Part shown: piece after piece, positions 10,162 through 19,484 of the stretch | How the letters are laid out: every line of letters starts with the position of its first letter | Position numbering within the stretch: position 1 is the stretch's first letter | NCBI GenBank assembly: GCA_963700515.1 | Contig: CAVOXY010000043.1 | Span: 20,629-84,628, forward strand | Origin: JAJRVM01 sp963700515 | Lineage (GTDB): Bacteria > Planctomycetota > Planctomycetia > Pirellulales > Pirellulaceae | Direction of reading: 5' to 3' | Length of the DNA: 64,000 bases | The notes under the pieces: model-generated | Seen by the model: the letters and a program-made list of their open reading frames with translations, nothing else | Told to the model about the DNA's origin: nothing | Database searches by the model: none | Program-made: the position numbers and the translations under genes

Positions 10162-10257
10162 AGGAAGGCCGTGCGGCGCGCACTGCTACGTGGCGGATGC
10201 TCGAGGGGAGCCGGAAAGACGCCAGCGGCCGTCGGCCAGATGAAGCCGAGCGGCGTC

Positions 10258-10322
10258 TCCTGCCTGCTCGCCACACTGCCTGCTCGTGACACTGCCTGCT
10301 CGTGACACTGCACTGCTGCGTG
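10258..10322 (+). repeat. short tandem repeat, unit ACTGCCTGCTCGTGAC
   Basis: About three and a half copies of a 16-bp unit in the 280-bp gap between enzyme I and the DUF2344 gene. The rest of the gap shows no gene. Confidence 0.6.
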
Positions 10323-10443
10323 ACGCGACGACCCGTTCACCGGCCGGCACGACCCGACGACCGGCTGCACCCCCCCGGGGACCAGCCGAGATCGATCCCC
10401 CGACAGGGATCCTTGAACCATCACCGAAGAGAACGGAACTGAC

Positions 10444-11120
10444 GTGTCCACTACATGCTCCCCCGCGACAACCGACTACCAGCGTTGGCGATTTCGCTTC
10501 CGCAAGGAAAGTGATCTGCGATGGATCAGCCACCGCGATCTGGTCCGGACGTGGGAACGACTGTGTCGGCGGGCTGAGCTGGTATTGCGTATGAGCGAGG
10601 GGTTTCATCCGAAACCCAAAATGAGTTTTCCATCCGCGTTGGCCCTCGGCATCGAGGGCCTGGACGAGGTGATGGAGATGGAACTGGTCACTCCCCTGGA
10701 CCCGGAGAAATTGCGGCAGCGACTCAATGCGCTGGCGCCGGCCGGCCTGACGATCACGCAAGCAGAGGCCCTTAGCTTTCCTGCTCGCAAGGCTCGGGTG
10801 TGGGCCATGCGGTACCAGTTCCCTGTCCCGCACGAGCGTCGACAGCAAGTGGAGCAAGCCCTGGAGCAATTGCGGGCTTCCTCCACGCTGCTGATGGAGC
10901 GCGCGGATCGGCAGCAGCCGATCGACATCAAGGCCAATCTCGTGTCGGTCGCGTTAGGCGACGACGCGGTCTGCTTCTGCTTGCGAGCCACCGATCGAGC
11001 ATCGGCACGCCCCGCGACATACTGCAGGCCCTGGGATTAGCCGACCTCGAACAACAAGGTTGTTTCCTCACGCGATCCGCAGTCGAACTCTCTGCGGGAG
11101 CGCAAGGAACGCCACAGTAG
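10444..11120 (+). CDS. DUF2344 (TIGR03936-type, radical-SAM-linked) protein (one frame break)
   Basis: Reading from GTG 10444, the protein shows RFRKESDLRWISHRDLVR, then MSEGFHPKPKMSFPSAL and GLDEVMEMEL, the hallmarks of the DUF2344 family. The frame changes near 11000; read through, it continues RDILQALGLADLEQQG and ends at 11120, giving about 225 residues. The family usually sits beside, or is fused to, a B12-binding radical SAM protein and precedes RNase E/G and ribosomal protein L21, and is thought to act in RNA modification. Here RNase E/G and L21 follow as expected but the radical SAM partner is not upstream. Confidence 0.85.
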
Positions 11121-11248
11121 ATCAACTGCCATGGCCGGTTCCACCGGGAAATGGCTCGACGATTCAACCGGCTGAGTGCTCCGGCGGCAGATTACCAACC
11201 TGCCTCCCCAACGCTCGGCCCCGACCAAGACAAGGCAGAATCAGCTTT

Positions 11249-12860
11249 ATGAAGACGGAAATCTTGATCAACGTTTCGCAGCCGGAAGAATGCCGGATCG
11301 CGATCGTTGAAGACGGAGTGCTGGAAGAACTCTACATCGAACGAGCCAGCCAGGACAATTACGTAGGCAACATTTATAAAGGGCGAGTGGTCAATCTGGA
11401 ACCGAGCATCCAAGCCGCTTTTGTCGACTTCGGCGTCGGACGCAACGGGTTCCTGCACATCAGCGACGTCGAACCCCAGTACTTCCGTCAGGGCGGCTAC
11501 GACCCGCAACAGATCATCGATTCGGAACGGGAGGCGCGGGAAGACGCCTCGTGCTGTGACGACAATGACAAACGAGAGAACCGGCAGCGCACGCGCCGCC
11601 GCCCGGGGAGCCGCCCGCGTGTGAAGCCGCCGATCCAGGAGATCTTCCGCCGCGGCGACGAAGTGCTGGTGCAAGTGATCAAGGAAGGTATCGGCACCAA
11701 GGGGCCCACGCTTTCGACCTATATCAGTATCCCCGGTCGCTATCTCGTTCTGATGCCCGCCCTGGGACGCGTCGGCGTGTCACGCAAGATCGAAGACGAG
11801 GAAGAACGTCGCAAACTGCGCGATACGATGCTCGAACTCAATCCCCCCAGGGGACTCGGCTTCATCGTCCGGACCGCTGGCCAGGACCGCACCAAGAAGG
11901 AACTCTCCCGCGACCTGGCCTACCTGCTGCGACTCTGGAAGGTCATTGTGCGCCGGATCCGAAACACCCGGCTCCCGTCGATATCTACGAAGAAAGCGAC
12001 ATGATCATTCGCACCATTCGTGATATCTTCACCAACGACGTCGACGCGATCTACGTCGACGAAGAATCGGCCTACGAACGGGCCAAGGAATTCCTGCAAC
12101 TCGTCATGCCGCGCTATGTCGAGCCGGTTGCAGCTCTACGCGGGCAAGGAACCGCTGTTCCACAAATACAAGCTGGAAGCGGAAATCGCGCGAATTCACA
12201 AACGGGAAGTCCCCCTCGAGGCTGGCGGTTCGATTGTCATCGATCCGACGGAAGCCCTGGTGGCCATCGACGTAAACAGCGGCAGCTTCCGCGCAGACGA
12301 CTCGGCGGAAGAGACCGCCTACCAACTGAACCTGCAGGCATCTCGCGAGAATCGCCCGCCAACTGCGACTGCGCGACTTGGGCGGCGTCATCGTCAACGA
12401 CTTCATTGACATGCGTAAAGAGAAGCATCGCCGAGGGCTCGAACGGGCCTTGCGCGATGCGCTCGAACGCGATCGCGCGCGCACCAAAATCCTCCGCACC
12501 AGCCCCTTCGGGTTAATCGAAATGACGCGACAGCGGATTCGGCCCAGCCTGAAACGTAGCGTCTACACCGATTGCCCCTGCTGTAACGGGCGCGGAGCCG
12601 TGAAGACGGATGAAAGCATGTCGATCGAAGTCGTCCGCATGCTCATGCTCGCCGGACAGCAACCCAATATCGCACGCGTCACGGTTCGGGTGAATGATCA
12701 GGTCGCCTCGTACTTGAACAACAAAAAGCGGAAAGAACTTAACCGGCTCGAAGAAGAAGCCGGCATGACCGTCCAAATCCTGGGCAGCGAGTCACACTTC
12801 CCAGAACATTTGGAACTGGATTGCCGCGATGGCGAAAATCGCGAACTGAGACTGCTCTGA
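11249..12860 (+). CDS. rng: ribonuclease E/G (three frame breaks)
   Basis: Starts MKTEILINVSQPEECR at 11249. The S1 RNA-binding domain (YVGNIYKGRVVNLEP, AAFVDFGVGRNGFLHIS) is split by a basic, low-complexity insert RTRRRPGSRPRVKPP at about residues 110-130. The catalytic aspartates are visible in VAIDVNSG and VNDFIDMR, and the zinc-link cysteines in DCPCCNGRG. Frame changes lie near 11960, 12118 and 12345, and between them the text is fully family-like. Joined length is about 537 residues, the size of RNase G and bacterial short RNase E. It cuts single-stranded RNA during rRNA processing and mRNA decay. A gene this central is unlikely to be broken three times in a living cell, so the breaks are read as sequence errors. 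Confidence 0.9.
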
Positions 12861-13287
12861 AGCAACATATCGGTACGTCCGTGCCACGCCGAACGGGCAC
12901 GGACAAGCGGATCTGACGCCGGCCTGGTAACAAAACACCCGTGGCGTTAGCTGGCGAGCACTTTGCCTCCCCTTGGCGAGACTTCCCCGCGAACGAATGC
13001 GGGGTGCGGAATGCGGAATGATGCGGCTGGAATTACCGGCGGAATGCCCACTGCGGTGTGTCCACAGATGACCTCTGACGTCCGTAGCAGCCAACCCCGG
13101 CAGGGAGTGAGCAGGACGATGAGCAGAGGTCCGCGCGGGGACCAGGTCCTTTCGGGTGGTGGTCCGCACCCGATCGAGCCCAAGAAATCGCCCCATCGCC
13201 TCTCGACGATTCGCGGCGGATCGACTAATGTGGAGGGCTTCCCCACAATAACAGGTAAGAACCGAGCAGTAGTAGGGTCAACACGCG
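12861..13287. other. gene-free interval, leader of rplU with a fragment of the composite repeat
   Basis: No frame here looks coding. At 12999-13030 there is TGCGGAATGCGGAATGATGCGG, a fragment of the composite repeat found at 2148 and 27258. The last 60 bp before rplU contain TGTGGAGGGCTTCCCCACA (13230-13248), a small hairpin that could be a leader element for autoregulation. I see no consensus promoter. Confidence 0.45.
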
Positions 13288-13605
13288 ATGTATGCGATTA
13301 TTGCCGACGGCGGACGACAGTATCGGGTAGAAGAAGGCCAGGAACTGGATATCGACTACCGCGAAGCAGCCTCCAAAGGGGACGAATTGGAGTTTGGACG
13401 CGTGTTGGCCGTGTCCGGTGAACAGGGCTTCCAGCTGGGCCAGCCAGCCTTGGACGGCGCCAAAGTGACCGCCAAAGTGCTTGGTGTCGAGCAGGGAGAC
13501 AAGGTCTTCGTCCAGAAATTCCGACGTCGCAAGACCTTTCGCCGCCGCACTGGACACCGTCAGCTCTATACGCGCGTGCTGATCAGCAAGATTGAGAGCC
13601 CGTAA
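13288..13605 (+). CDS. rplU: 50S ribosomal protein L21
   Basis: An intact 105-residue protein of normal length: MYAIIADGGRQYRVEEGQ at the start and the RNA-binding end KFRRRKTFRRRTGHRQLYT, followed by RVLISKIESP. It is preceded by RNase E/G, a common arrangement. Unlike most bacteria there is no rpmA (L27) directly downstream; the next 760 bp hold no gene. The ribosome site is weak (GTAGGG). Confidence 0.95.
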   Translation: MYAIIADGGRQYRVEEGQELDIDYREAASKGDELEFGRVLAVSGEQGFQLGQPALDGAKVTAKVLGVEQGDKVFVQKFRRRKTFRRRTGHRQLYTRVLISKIESP

Positions 13606-14091
13606 CGGCTTGCCTGCCGGCCTCCCCTCCCCTGACTGCCTCGACGGTTGCCCCCTGCGCCGCGCGGATCCACCGGTCGTGATCGGCCCCCACTTGCTCC
13701 GGCGGTGATCTGCTCCGGCTAGCGTCACTCCAGAGCCCGACCCGCGCCGTTGCCCGATCCGCATTATCGGGTGGATGGATCTGAGCAGCGACGGGCCATC
13801 TCCACACGTCCGGCAAAGTGTCGTCTAGAGTCTCCGGACCAGCTGTTGAGCGGCGTTTGGACCACAGTTCACGGAAGATGACCATACGGTTACGCGGCGG
13901 TTAGCATTTTTTGGAGAAAAGTGTTTCCGCCACCCAGAAGCTGTACTTTTGCCCGCCATATTTCCATAAGCCTCTTCATATAAATATGTTACGAAAACGC
14001 TGAGCAGCCTTTATCCAGAACACCTTCACAACCATCTCATCTGCGCAAACCATTGGCTTGTCGGGACCTACGCACGAACGCCGGAACATTA
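13606..14091. other. gene-free interval, AT-richer in its second half
   Basis: No gene is supported. From about 13890 to 14020 the composition drops to clearly lower GC than the surroundings. I looked for a cobalamin riboswitch because the next gene is B12-dependent and did not see a B12 box. No L27 gene is hidden here. Confidence 0.55.
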
Positions 14092-14119
14092 TTGACGACC
14101 CGTTTCAAATCGCTAAACT
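14092..14119 (+). promoter_or_regulatory. candidate sigma-70 promoter of nrdJ
   Basis: TTGACG at 14092-14097 and TAAACT at 14114-14119, 16 bp apart. The predicted start of transcription (about 14126) falls immediately before the first NrdR-like box, so a bound repressor would block RNA polymerase. Confidence 0.5.
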
Positions 14120-14128
14120 CGTGCCTCT

Positions 14129-14144
14129 GTACCAAATGTTGTGG
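14129..14144 (+). promoter_or_regulatory. NrdR-like box 1
   Basis: Reads GTACCAAATGTTGTGG, matching the ACAC-AATAT-GTGT style consensus of the NrdR repressor. Its start is exactly 31 bp before that of box 2, the three-helical-turn spacing typical for paired NrdR sites. Confidence 0.6.
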
Positions 14145-14159
14145 CAGCATTAACGCTCG

Positions 14160-14175
14160 CTACAATATGTTGTAG
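14160..14175 (+). promoter_or_regulatory. NrdR-like box 2
   Basis: Reads CTACAATATGTTGTAG, an almost perfect 16-bp dyad and the better match of the two. It lies about 200 bp upstream of the nrdJ start codon and downstream of the candidate -10 element. Confidence 0.65.
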
Positions 14176-14371
14176 GGGCTTCACTTATCCCTTCTGCGTA
14201 ACTGTCCTATTTTCTCGGTCACGGACATTGATATTTCTGCCGTCAGCGCTTGCGCGGTGGGAGAAGTGCTGGAGGATGGGGCCTCTGGAGTCGAATACTG
14301 TATATATGTATACTATTCGTCGAGGATCACGAATTCCAGGAAGGCGAATGGATTACAGAAGGAGCTGAACC

Positions 14372-17320
14372 ATGGCGAGTGTAGATATTGACCGCGGTCA
14401 GAGGCAGCCAACTTCATCCAACGGTTCTCAGTCGGCCCATCGAGGTCTGCGGGTTTCCGCCCACTTCTGTCCGGCCGATATTGCCGATCCGTTTGAGACG
14501 GTCCACTGGGAGCGGCGCAGTGCCGCGATCAAGGACGAGAGCGGTGGCGTTTTGTTTGAGCAGCGAGACTGCGAGGTCCCGCAATCGTGGAGTCAATTGG
14601 CCACGAATGTGGTGGTGAGCAAGTATTTTTACGGTGAGAACGGGACACCGCAGCGGGAGCGCAGTGTACGGCAACTGATTCATCGTGTGGCTCGGACGAT
14701 TGCGGATTGGGGTGTCTCGGACGGCTATTTTGCCAGCGTCGAGGATGGCGAGCATTTCTACCGCGATTTAGCTTGGTTGTGCTTGCATCAGCATGGTTCG
14801 TTCAATTCCCCGGTCTGGTTCAACGTCGGCCTGCACCATCAGTACGGCGTGACGGGGGACCGCTGCAACTGGCGTTGGGACTCGCAGACAGAGCAAGCGA
14901 TTCACACGGAGAACCCCTACGAGTATCCCCAGGGTTCGGCCTGTTTCATCCAGAGCGTGGGTGACAACATGGAGGACATCATGGCCTTGGCGACGAGCGA
15001 GGCGATGTTGTTCAAATTCGGTTCGGGCACCGGCAGCGATCTGTCGACGATTCGTTCCCACCGTGAGAAGTTGTCGGGGGGCGGTCGTCCGTCGGGGCCC
15101 CTCTCCTTCATGCGGGTGTACGACCAGATTGCCGCGGTGGTCAAGTCGGGTGGCAAGACGCGCCGTGCGGCCAAGATGCAATCGCTGAAGATCTGGCACC
15201 CGGACATCCTGGAATTCATCGAGTGCAAGTGGAAGGAAGAGAAGAAAGCGCATGTGTTGATCGAGAAGGGTGGCTACGAGGCCAACTTCAATGGTGAGGC
15301 ATACAGTTCGATACTTTTCCAGAATGCGAATTTGTCGGTCCGGATCACGGACGAGTTCATGGAAACGGTCGACGCGGATGGCCAGTGGCAGACGCGGTGG
15401 GTGACGGATGAGCGGCGAGAGGGCCCCACCTACAAGGCTCGTGATCTGCTGCAGCGGATGGCCGAGTGTGCCTGGCATTGCGGTGATCCGGGGGTGCAAT
15501 ACGACACGACGATCAACCGCTGGCACACTTGTCCCAACTCGGGTCGCATCAACGCCAGCAACCCTTGCAGCGAGTACATGTTCCTGGACGACACGGCCTG
15601 CAATCTGGCCAGTATCAATTTAATGAAGTTCCACAAGCCGGATGGGACATTCGACGTGGAGCAATTCACGGCGGCCTGTCGCGTCTTCTTCATCGCGCAG
15701 GAAATTCTGGTCGATCACGCCAGCTATCCGACCAAGCAGATTGCCGAGAACAGCCATTACTACCGTCCGCTGGGACTGGGCTATTCGAATCTTGGCAGCG
15801 TGATCATGAACAGTGGCCTTCCTTACGATTCGGACGGCGCCCGCGGTCTGTGCGGTTCGATCACGGCCTTGTTGCATGGTACGGCGAATCGGACCAGCGC
15901 CGAGTTGGCGGCGGCCAAGGGACCGTTCGAGCGGTTTGGCTTGAATCGCGATCCGATGTTGCGCGTGATGCAGATGCACCGCGACGCGGTCGAACGGATT
16001 GACGATGCCAGCCCGAAGTACCTCAAAGATGCCGCACGCAGGTTGTGGGACGACACGCTGGCGATGGGTCGCAAACATGGTTTCCGCAATGCTCAGGCCA
16101 CCGTATTGGCTCCCACCGGCACCATCAGTTTCATGATGGATTGCGACACCACCGGCATTGAGCCCGACATCGCCTTGGTGAAGTACAAACAGTTGGCGGG
16201 TGGCGGTTCGATGAAGATCGTGAATCGCTCGGTCCCGCATGGTCTCCGCAAGTTGGGTTACAGCGATGAGCAGATCACGGAGATGGAGCGTTATGTCGAA
16301 CAGCGTGACACGATCGAGGGTGCTCCCCACCTGAAGGACGAGCATCTGCCCGTCTTTGACTGTGCCTTCAAGCCGGCCAACGGGGAGCGGAGCATCGAGT
16401 GGCGGGCGCACGTGCGGATGATGGCGGCGGCTCAACCGTTCCTGTCCGGTGCCATCTCCAAGACGGTCAACATGCCGGCGAACACGACCGTCGAAGACAT
16501 TGCCGAAGCCTATCGCTGGGGCTGGGAAATGGGGCTCAAGGCCTTGGCCATTTACCGGGATGGATCCAAGCAGAGCCAACCCTTGTCGACGCAGTCGGAA
16601 GCGGACAAGGCGGCCGACAAGGAGAAAGCGACGGCCGCTCGCCCGCGGCGCGAACGGTTGCCCGACACGCGTCCGTCCCTGACCCACAAGTTCAACGTGG
16701 GGGGGCACGAGGGCTACATCAACGTGGGACTCTATCCGGACGGACGGCCCGGCGAATTGTTCCTGACGATGGCCAAGGAAGGGAGCACTGTGGGAGGCAT
16801 GATGGATGCCTTCGGCACCGCGATCTCCATGAGCCTGCAATATGGCGTGCCGGTGGAGGTGCTGGTCAACAAGTTTTCGCACATGCGATTTGAGCCGATG
16901 GGGCACACTTCCAATCCCGATATCCGGATCGCCAAGAGCGTCGTCGACTATATTTTCCGCTGGCTCGGCAATACGTTCCTGCCCGGCTTCCGGGAAGCCA
17001 GCAGTGGATTGCCGCCGGCGATCAGCGACGAGAAGGTCGACACGAACTCAGGCAATACGATCGCCAGCCTCGAGGTCGCCACGGCGGCCAATCGCCACAC
17101 CACAGCCAGTGGCCACGGCAAGATCGATTATGCCGTGTTGGAGCGCGCCGGTGTGGGTCCGAAAGTCGGTCTAGACCGCGATGCACTCGAGGGCCAGAGC
17201 GAACAGTTCGCCCGCTTCCAGAGTGACGCTCCCAGTTGCGACACGTGTGGAGCGATCACGGTGCGAAATGGCAACTGCTATCTCTGCCACAATTGTGGCA
17301 ATAGCATGGGTTGCTCCTAA
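14372..17320 (+). CDS. nrdJ: vitamin B12-dependent (class II) ribonucleotide reductase
   Basis: An intact 982-residue protein with AGAAGGAG at 14357 ahead of ATG 14372. It makes deoxyribonucleotides from ribonucleotides using an adenosylcobalamin radical. Visible landmarks are QGSACFIQSVGDNMED (first redox cysteine), the thiyl-radical cysteine Cys399 in NASNPCSEYMFLDD, NLASINL, and the substrate/phosphate region LAPTGTISFMMDCDTTG. The tail carries CDTCGAITVRNGNC and CHNCGNSMGCS, the swinging cysteines that re-reduce the active site plus a metal-ribbon like end. Class II enzymes work with or without oxygen. Two NrdR-like boxes and a promoter precede it, so repression by NrdR when dNTPs are ample is likely; nrdR itself is not in the window. 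Confidence 0.96.
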   Translation: MASVDIDRGQRQPTSSNGSQSAHRGLRVSAHFCPADIADPFETVHWERRSAAIKDESGGVLFEQRDCEVPQSWSQLATNVVVSKYFYGENGTPQRERSVRQLIHRVARTIADWGVSDGYFASVEDGEHFYRDLAWLCLHQHGSFNSPVWFNVGLHHQYGVTGDRCNWRWDSQTEQAIHTENPYEYPQGSACFIQSVGDNMEDIMALATSEAMLFKFGSGTGSDLSTIRSHREKLSGGGRPSGPLSFMRVYDQIAAVVKSGGKTRRAAKMQSLKIWHPDILEFIECKWKEEKKAHVLIEKGGYEANFNGEAYSSILFQNANLSVRITDEFMETVDADGQWQTRWVTDERREGPTYKARDLLQRMAECAWHCGDPGVQYDTTINRWHTCPNSGRINASNPCSEYMFLDDTACNLASINLMKFHKPDGTFDVEQFTAACRVFFIAQEILVDHASYPTKQIAENSHYYRPLGLGYSNLGSVIMNSGLPYDSDGARGLCGSITALLHGTANRTSAELAAAKGPFERFGLNRDPMLRVMQMHRDAVERIDDASPKYLKDAARRLWDDTLAMGRKHGFRNAQATVLAPTGTISFMMDCDTTGIEPDIALVKYKQLAGGGSMKIVNRSVPHGLRKLGYSDEQITEMERYVEQRDTIEGAPHLKDEHLPVFDCAFKPANGERSIEWRAHVRMMAAAQPFLSGAISKTVNMPANTTVEDIAEAYRWGWEMGLKALAIYRDGSKQSQPLSTQSEADKAADKEKATAARPRRERLPDTRPSLTHKFNVGGHEGYINVGLYPDGRPGELFLTMAKEGSTVGGMMDAFGTAISMSLQYGVPVEVLVNKFSHMRFEPMGHTSNPDIRIAKSVVDYIFRWLGNTFLPGFREASSGLPPAISDEKVDTNSGNTIASLEVATAANRHTTASGHGKIDYAVLERAGVGPKVGLDRDALEGQSEQFARFQSDAPSCDTCGAITVRNGNCYLCHNCGNSMGCS

Positions 17321-17353
17321 TGCCATAGCTGGGCCAGGATGCTCGAGCAACCC
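17308..17353 (+). terminator. possible terminator hairpin at the end of nrdJ
   Basis: GGGTTGCTC (17308-17316) can pair with GAGCAACCC (17345-17353), nine perfect pairs, with the nrdJ stop codon in the loop. There is no T-tract, so it may not be an intrinsic terminator. Confidence 0.3.
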
Positions 17354-18626
17354 ACCTGAACGTGACAAGGTGTCGACCTGCTGGCTATCGACTTCGTGGT
17401 GAAGCTCGTGCAGGAGAGGAATCCCTGCCGAGGGTCCCAAACCCGCCCTACTGAGCGATTGGGCGTGTGTAACGCTGGGCGACCCGCGCCGACGATAGCC
17501 AGGACGATCCGCAATCACTGCGCGACACGACGAGGGCAACGTACACGATCGTCCGTTTCAACAGACGCGCCACGGTCACAGCTAGATGTATATGAGTCGG
17601 GGTCCACCTCCGTGCTCCTCGCAGACTTCGATTTCGGAAATCCGTCTCCATCATCGGAGCATCGCGAAGGAGCCTCTCCACCCATCAAAAAACTTCGAAG
17701 CATCTCGAATTGGTGCCAGAGACCTTGGACGGGACGGATAAGGACAAAACAATCGGATGACAAGAAGATCTCCTGTGCCGACTTGCCTTTTGTCACGCAA
17801 TCTTCTTGTCCTTCAAAGGAATCGCGATGGAACATCTGTCGCCGCTGCCGCTGAGCCCTTGGCGGTCTCAGCTGCGACTTCCGTACATCTCACTTCCCGC
17901 TTCTTTCTGAAGACAGGTAACGAACCCACTACCAGTGCGCTTCGTGAGCGTGGAGATCCTGGCGAGTGCGCCAATTCTCTTGACACCGACTCAGGTGCGT
18001 CGGACCTCCGCGCAGGAGGTCGCTCCACGCGGGCCGTCAGTGCCAGTCCATTTGAGGGGATCGGCTTGACTCGGCACGTGTCTCATAAGCGCCCCATTCT
18101 CACGAGTATGCGCCACATTTTCACGAGATGTCAGGGCTTTGGTTTGCGGATCAGTGATTTCCTCTCTTCTGGCCAATCGTGTACATGGCGGGCCGGATCG
18201 TCGGGAAAACGTGAGGAGATCTGTTTGATTTGTGAGGTTCGACCTCTTATCCCAGATTGATCCCCCCGACTTCAGCTGATGGTTACCGACCGTTTGGCAT
18301 CAGAACTGCAGTCTATGCTCGTCGCTGGGCGCAAGAGGACGGTCCAGCAAGTGATGTGTTCCACCGATGCCCGGTGAATCTGGATTGGCGACGTGCCGCG
18401 GAGAAGGGATGCAGGCTCACGGAGTTCCATCAGAACTGCAAGAAAGTGCCACAGAGCCTCGAACGAGTGTGAAATATTTGCGCGCTATCCGCGCGCAGCC
18501 GCGCTCCACCAACGAGTTTCAGGCGAGGGATTTTGAGCTGGGAGGCATCACCGGACGTATGGCGGTGTCCCCACGTCCGGAGCAAATATCAACGTTTCTT
18601 GGCCATGTTTTTCAGGAGGTGGTTTC
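17321..18626. other. 1.3-kb gene-free interval containing repeat family 3, copy 1
   Basis: Open frames exist but none has a ribosome site, codon bias or recognisable text. The interval contains the dispersed repeat at 17678-17828. Such a long empty stretch is unusual beside the compact genes here and may be a decayed region. Confidence 0.55.
17678..17828 (+). repeat. dispersed repeat family 3, copy 1 (CCACCCATCAAAA...GGACAAAA...ATCGGATGACAAGAAGAT)
   Basis: The copy starts CCACCCATCAAAAAACTTCG, runs through GAGACCTTGGACGGGACGG and ATCGGATGACAAGAAGATC, and ends TTCTTGTCCTTCAAAGGAAT. GGACAAAA and TTCTTGTCC make a partial inverted repeat. Copy 2, 1.5 kb further on, follows the same text for about 130 bp. 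Confidence 0.8.
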
Positions 18627-18953
18627 ATGAAGATGCTTTGTGCAAAGATCGCCGTGGTGTGCGTTGCGGCACTGCTGACCAGCAGCGCGTTCGGACTCGA
18701 GATTCAGGTGGCACCGCAGACCCTGGTTCTCTCGTCCGGCGGGGATCAACTCACGGTCCACACGGATTTCCCCTACCTGGCCGTCGACAATGTTACTCTG
18801 GACATCGGAAATAACACTGCCGTTAAGGTGGTCACTTGGGCCGACGATTGTGGTAATCTCGTGGTCCGGTGCAGCAAGGATGCTGTGAGAGTGGCAGTCG
18901 GTGATTTCAACGGTCGATTCGCCACAGTCAGAAGTGACCCTGACCGTCAATGA
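18627..18953 (+). CDS. small secreted protein, unknown family (probable frame break at the 3' end)
   Basis: An excellent AGGAGGTGG ribosome site (18614-18622) precedes ATG 18627. Residues 1-23 are a signal peptide (KIAVVCVAALLTSSAFGLE, cleavage after AFG). The mature part of about 85 residues is beta-type, with APQTLVLSSGGDQLTVHTD and WADDCGNLVVRCSKDAV; its two cysteines could form a disulphide. The last residues are odd (ATVRSDPDRQ), but one frame over the text reads VTLTVNESVR and stops at 18966, so a one-base error near 18930 is likely. It is probably a periplasmic or extracellular protein. It stands alone between two direct copies of repeat family 3. Confidence 0.7.
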   Translation: MKMLCAKIAVVCVAALLTSSAFGLEIQVAPQTLVLSSGGDQLTVHTDFPYLAVDNVTLDIGNNTAVKVVTWADDCGNLVVRCSKDAVRVAVGDFNGRFATVRSDPDRQ

Positions 18954-18966
18954 ATCGGTCAGATGA

Positions 18967-19484
18967 CTCGGAAATCCTCCGCGTGAGGAAGTAGGGTCGA
19001 CGCTAATGTAGTCAGCGGGTTCGCTCGATTCGAGTGGCTCTCGGCGTAGGTGCGCTCTGCCAATTGATCGGATCACGTACTTCGAGTGCCACATGACCTA
19101 CACGTCGATCTTGTTCCGCTACCGCGGAGCCGGTTGGCCCACAATTGACCGCTGCTCGGCCTTCCGCCGCAGGCCGGGCAGCGATCCTTTTTCACCACCC
19201 ATCAAAAGTTCGAAACATCTCGCATTCGTGCAGGAGACCTTGGACGGGGCAGATAAGGACAAAAATATCGGATGACGACAAATTCCTCTGCCGACTTATC
19301 TTTCTGTCCTTCAAATGAATCGCGCTGAAACGTTGAGGAAGGGGGCAGGCGAGGACAAGAATATCGGCGAATGGAAAGATCTCTTGATCTGGAAAAGGGT
19401 ACTAACTTGCAGGTGTCCCCAAGACAGCGTGCGGCCCGGGCTGAGCATAGTGCGCCTTTTCGGGGCTGCAAACCAATGGGCTGC
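18967..19484. other. gene-free interval containing repeat family 3, copy 2
   Basis: No coding frame is supported between the small secreted protein and the end of dgkA. It contains the repeat at 19195-19325 and, at 19352-19390, a further fragment GACAAGAATATCGG. Confidence 0.55.
19195..19325 (+). repeat. dispersed repeat family 3, copy 2
   Basis: Reads CCACCCATCAAAAGTTCG, CATCTCGCATTCGTGC, GAGACCTTGGACGGGGC, GGACAAAAATATCGGATGAC and TTTCTGTCCTTCAAATGAAT. It is in the same orientation as copy 1 and aligns with it end to end. Confidence 0.8.

Noticed and set aside
11940..12400. Programmed frameshifting in RNase E/G
   Set aside because: There are three breaks in different directions and no slippery sequence with a downstream structure; similar breaks occur in many genes of the window.
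13606..14371. Cobalamin riboswitch upstream of nrdJ
   Set aside because: I looked for the conserved B12 box and its helical elements and found none; NrdR-like boxes explain control better.
15620..16906. 428-codon open frame antisense to nrdJ
   Set aside because: It lies completely inside the intact nrdJ gene and its text is typical of an antisense shadow in GC-rich DNA (rich in His, Arg and Gln), with no ribosome site.
17757..18260. 167-codon frame in the gene-free region after nrdJ
   Set aside because: No ribosome site, no recognisable text, and it begins inside a dispersed repeat.
18612..19094. 160-codon minus-strand frame covering the small secreted protein
   Set aside because: The plus-strand gene has a strong ribosome site and a signal peptide; the minus frame has neither.
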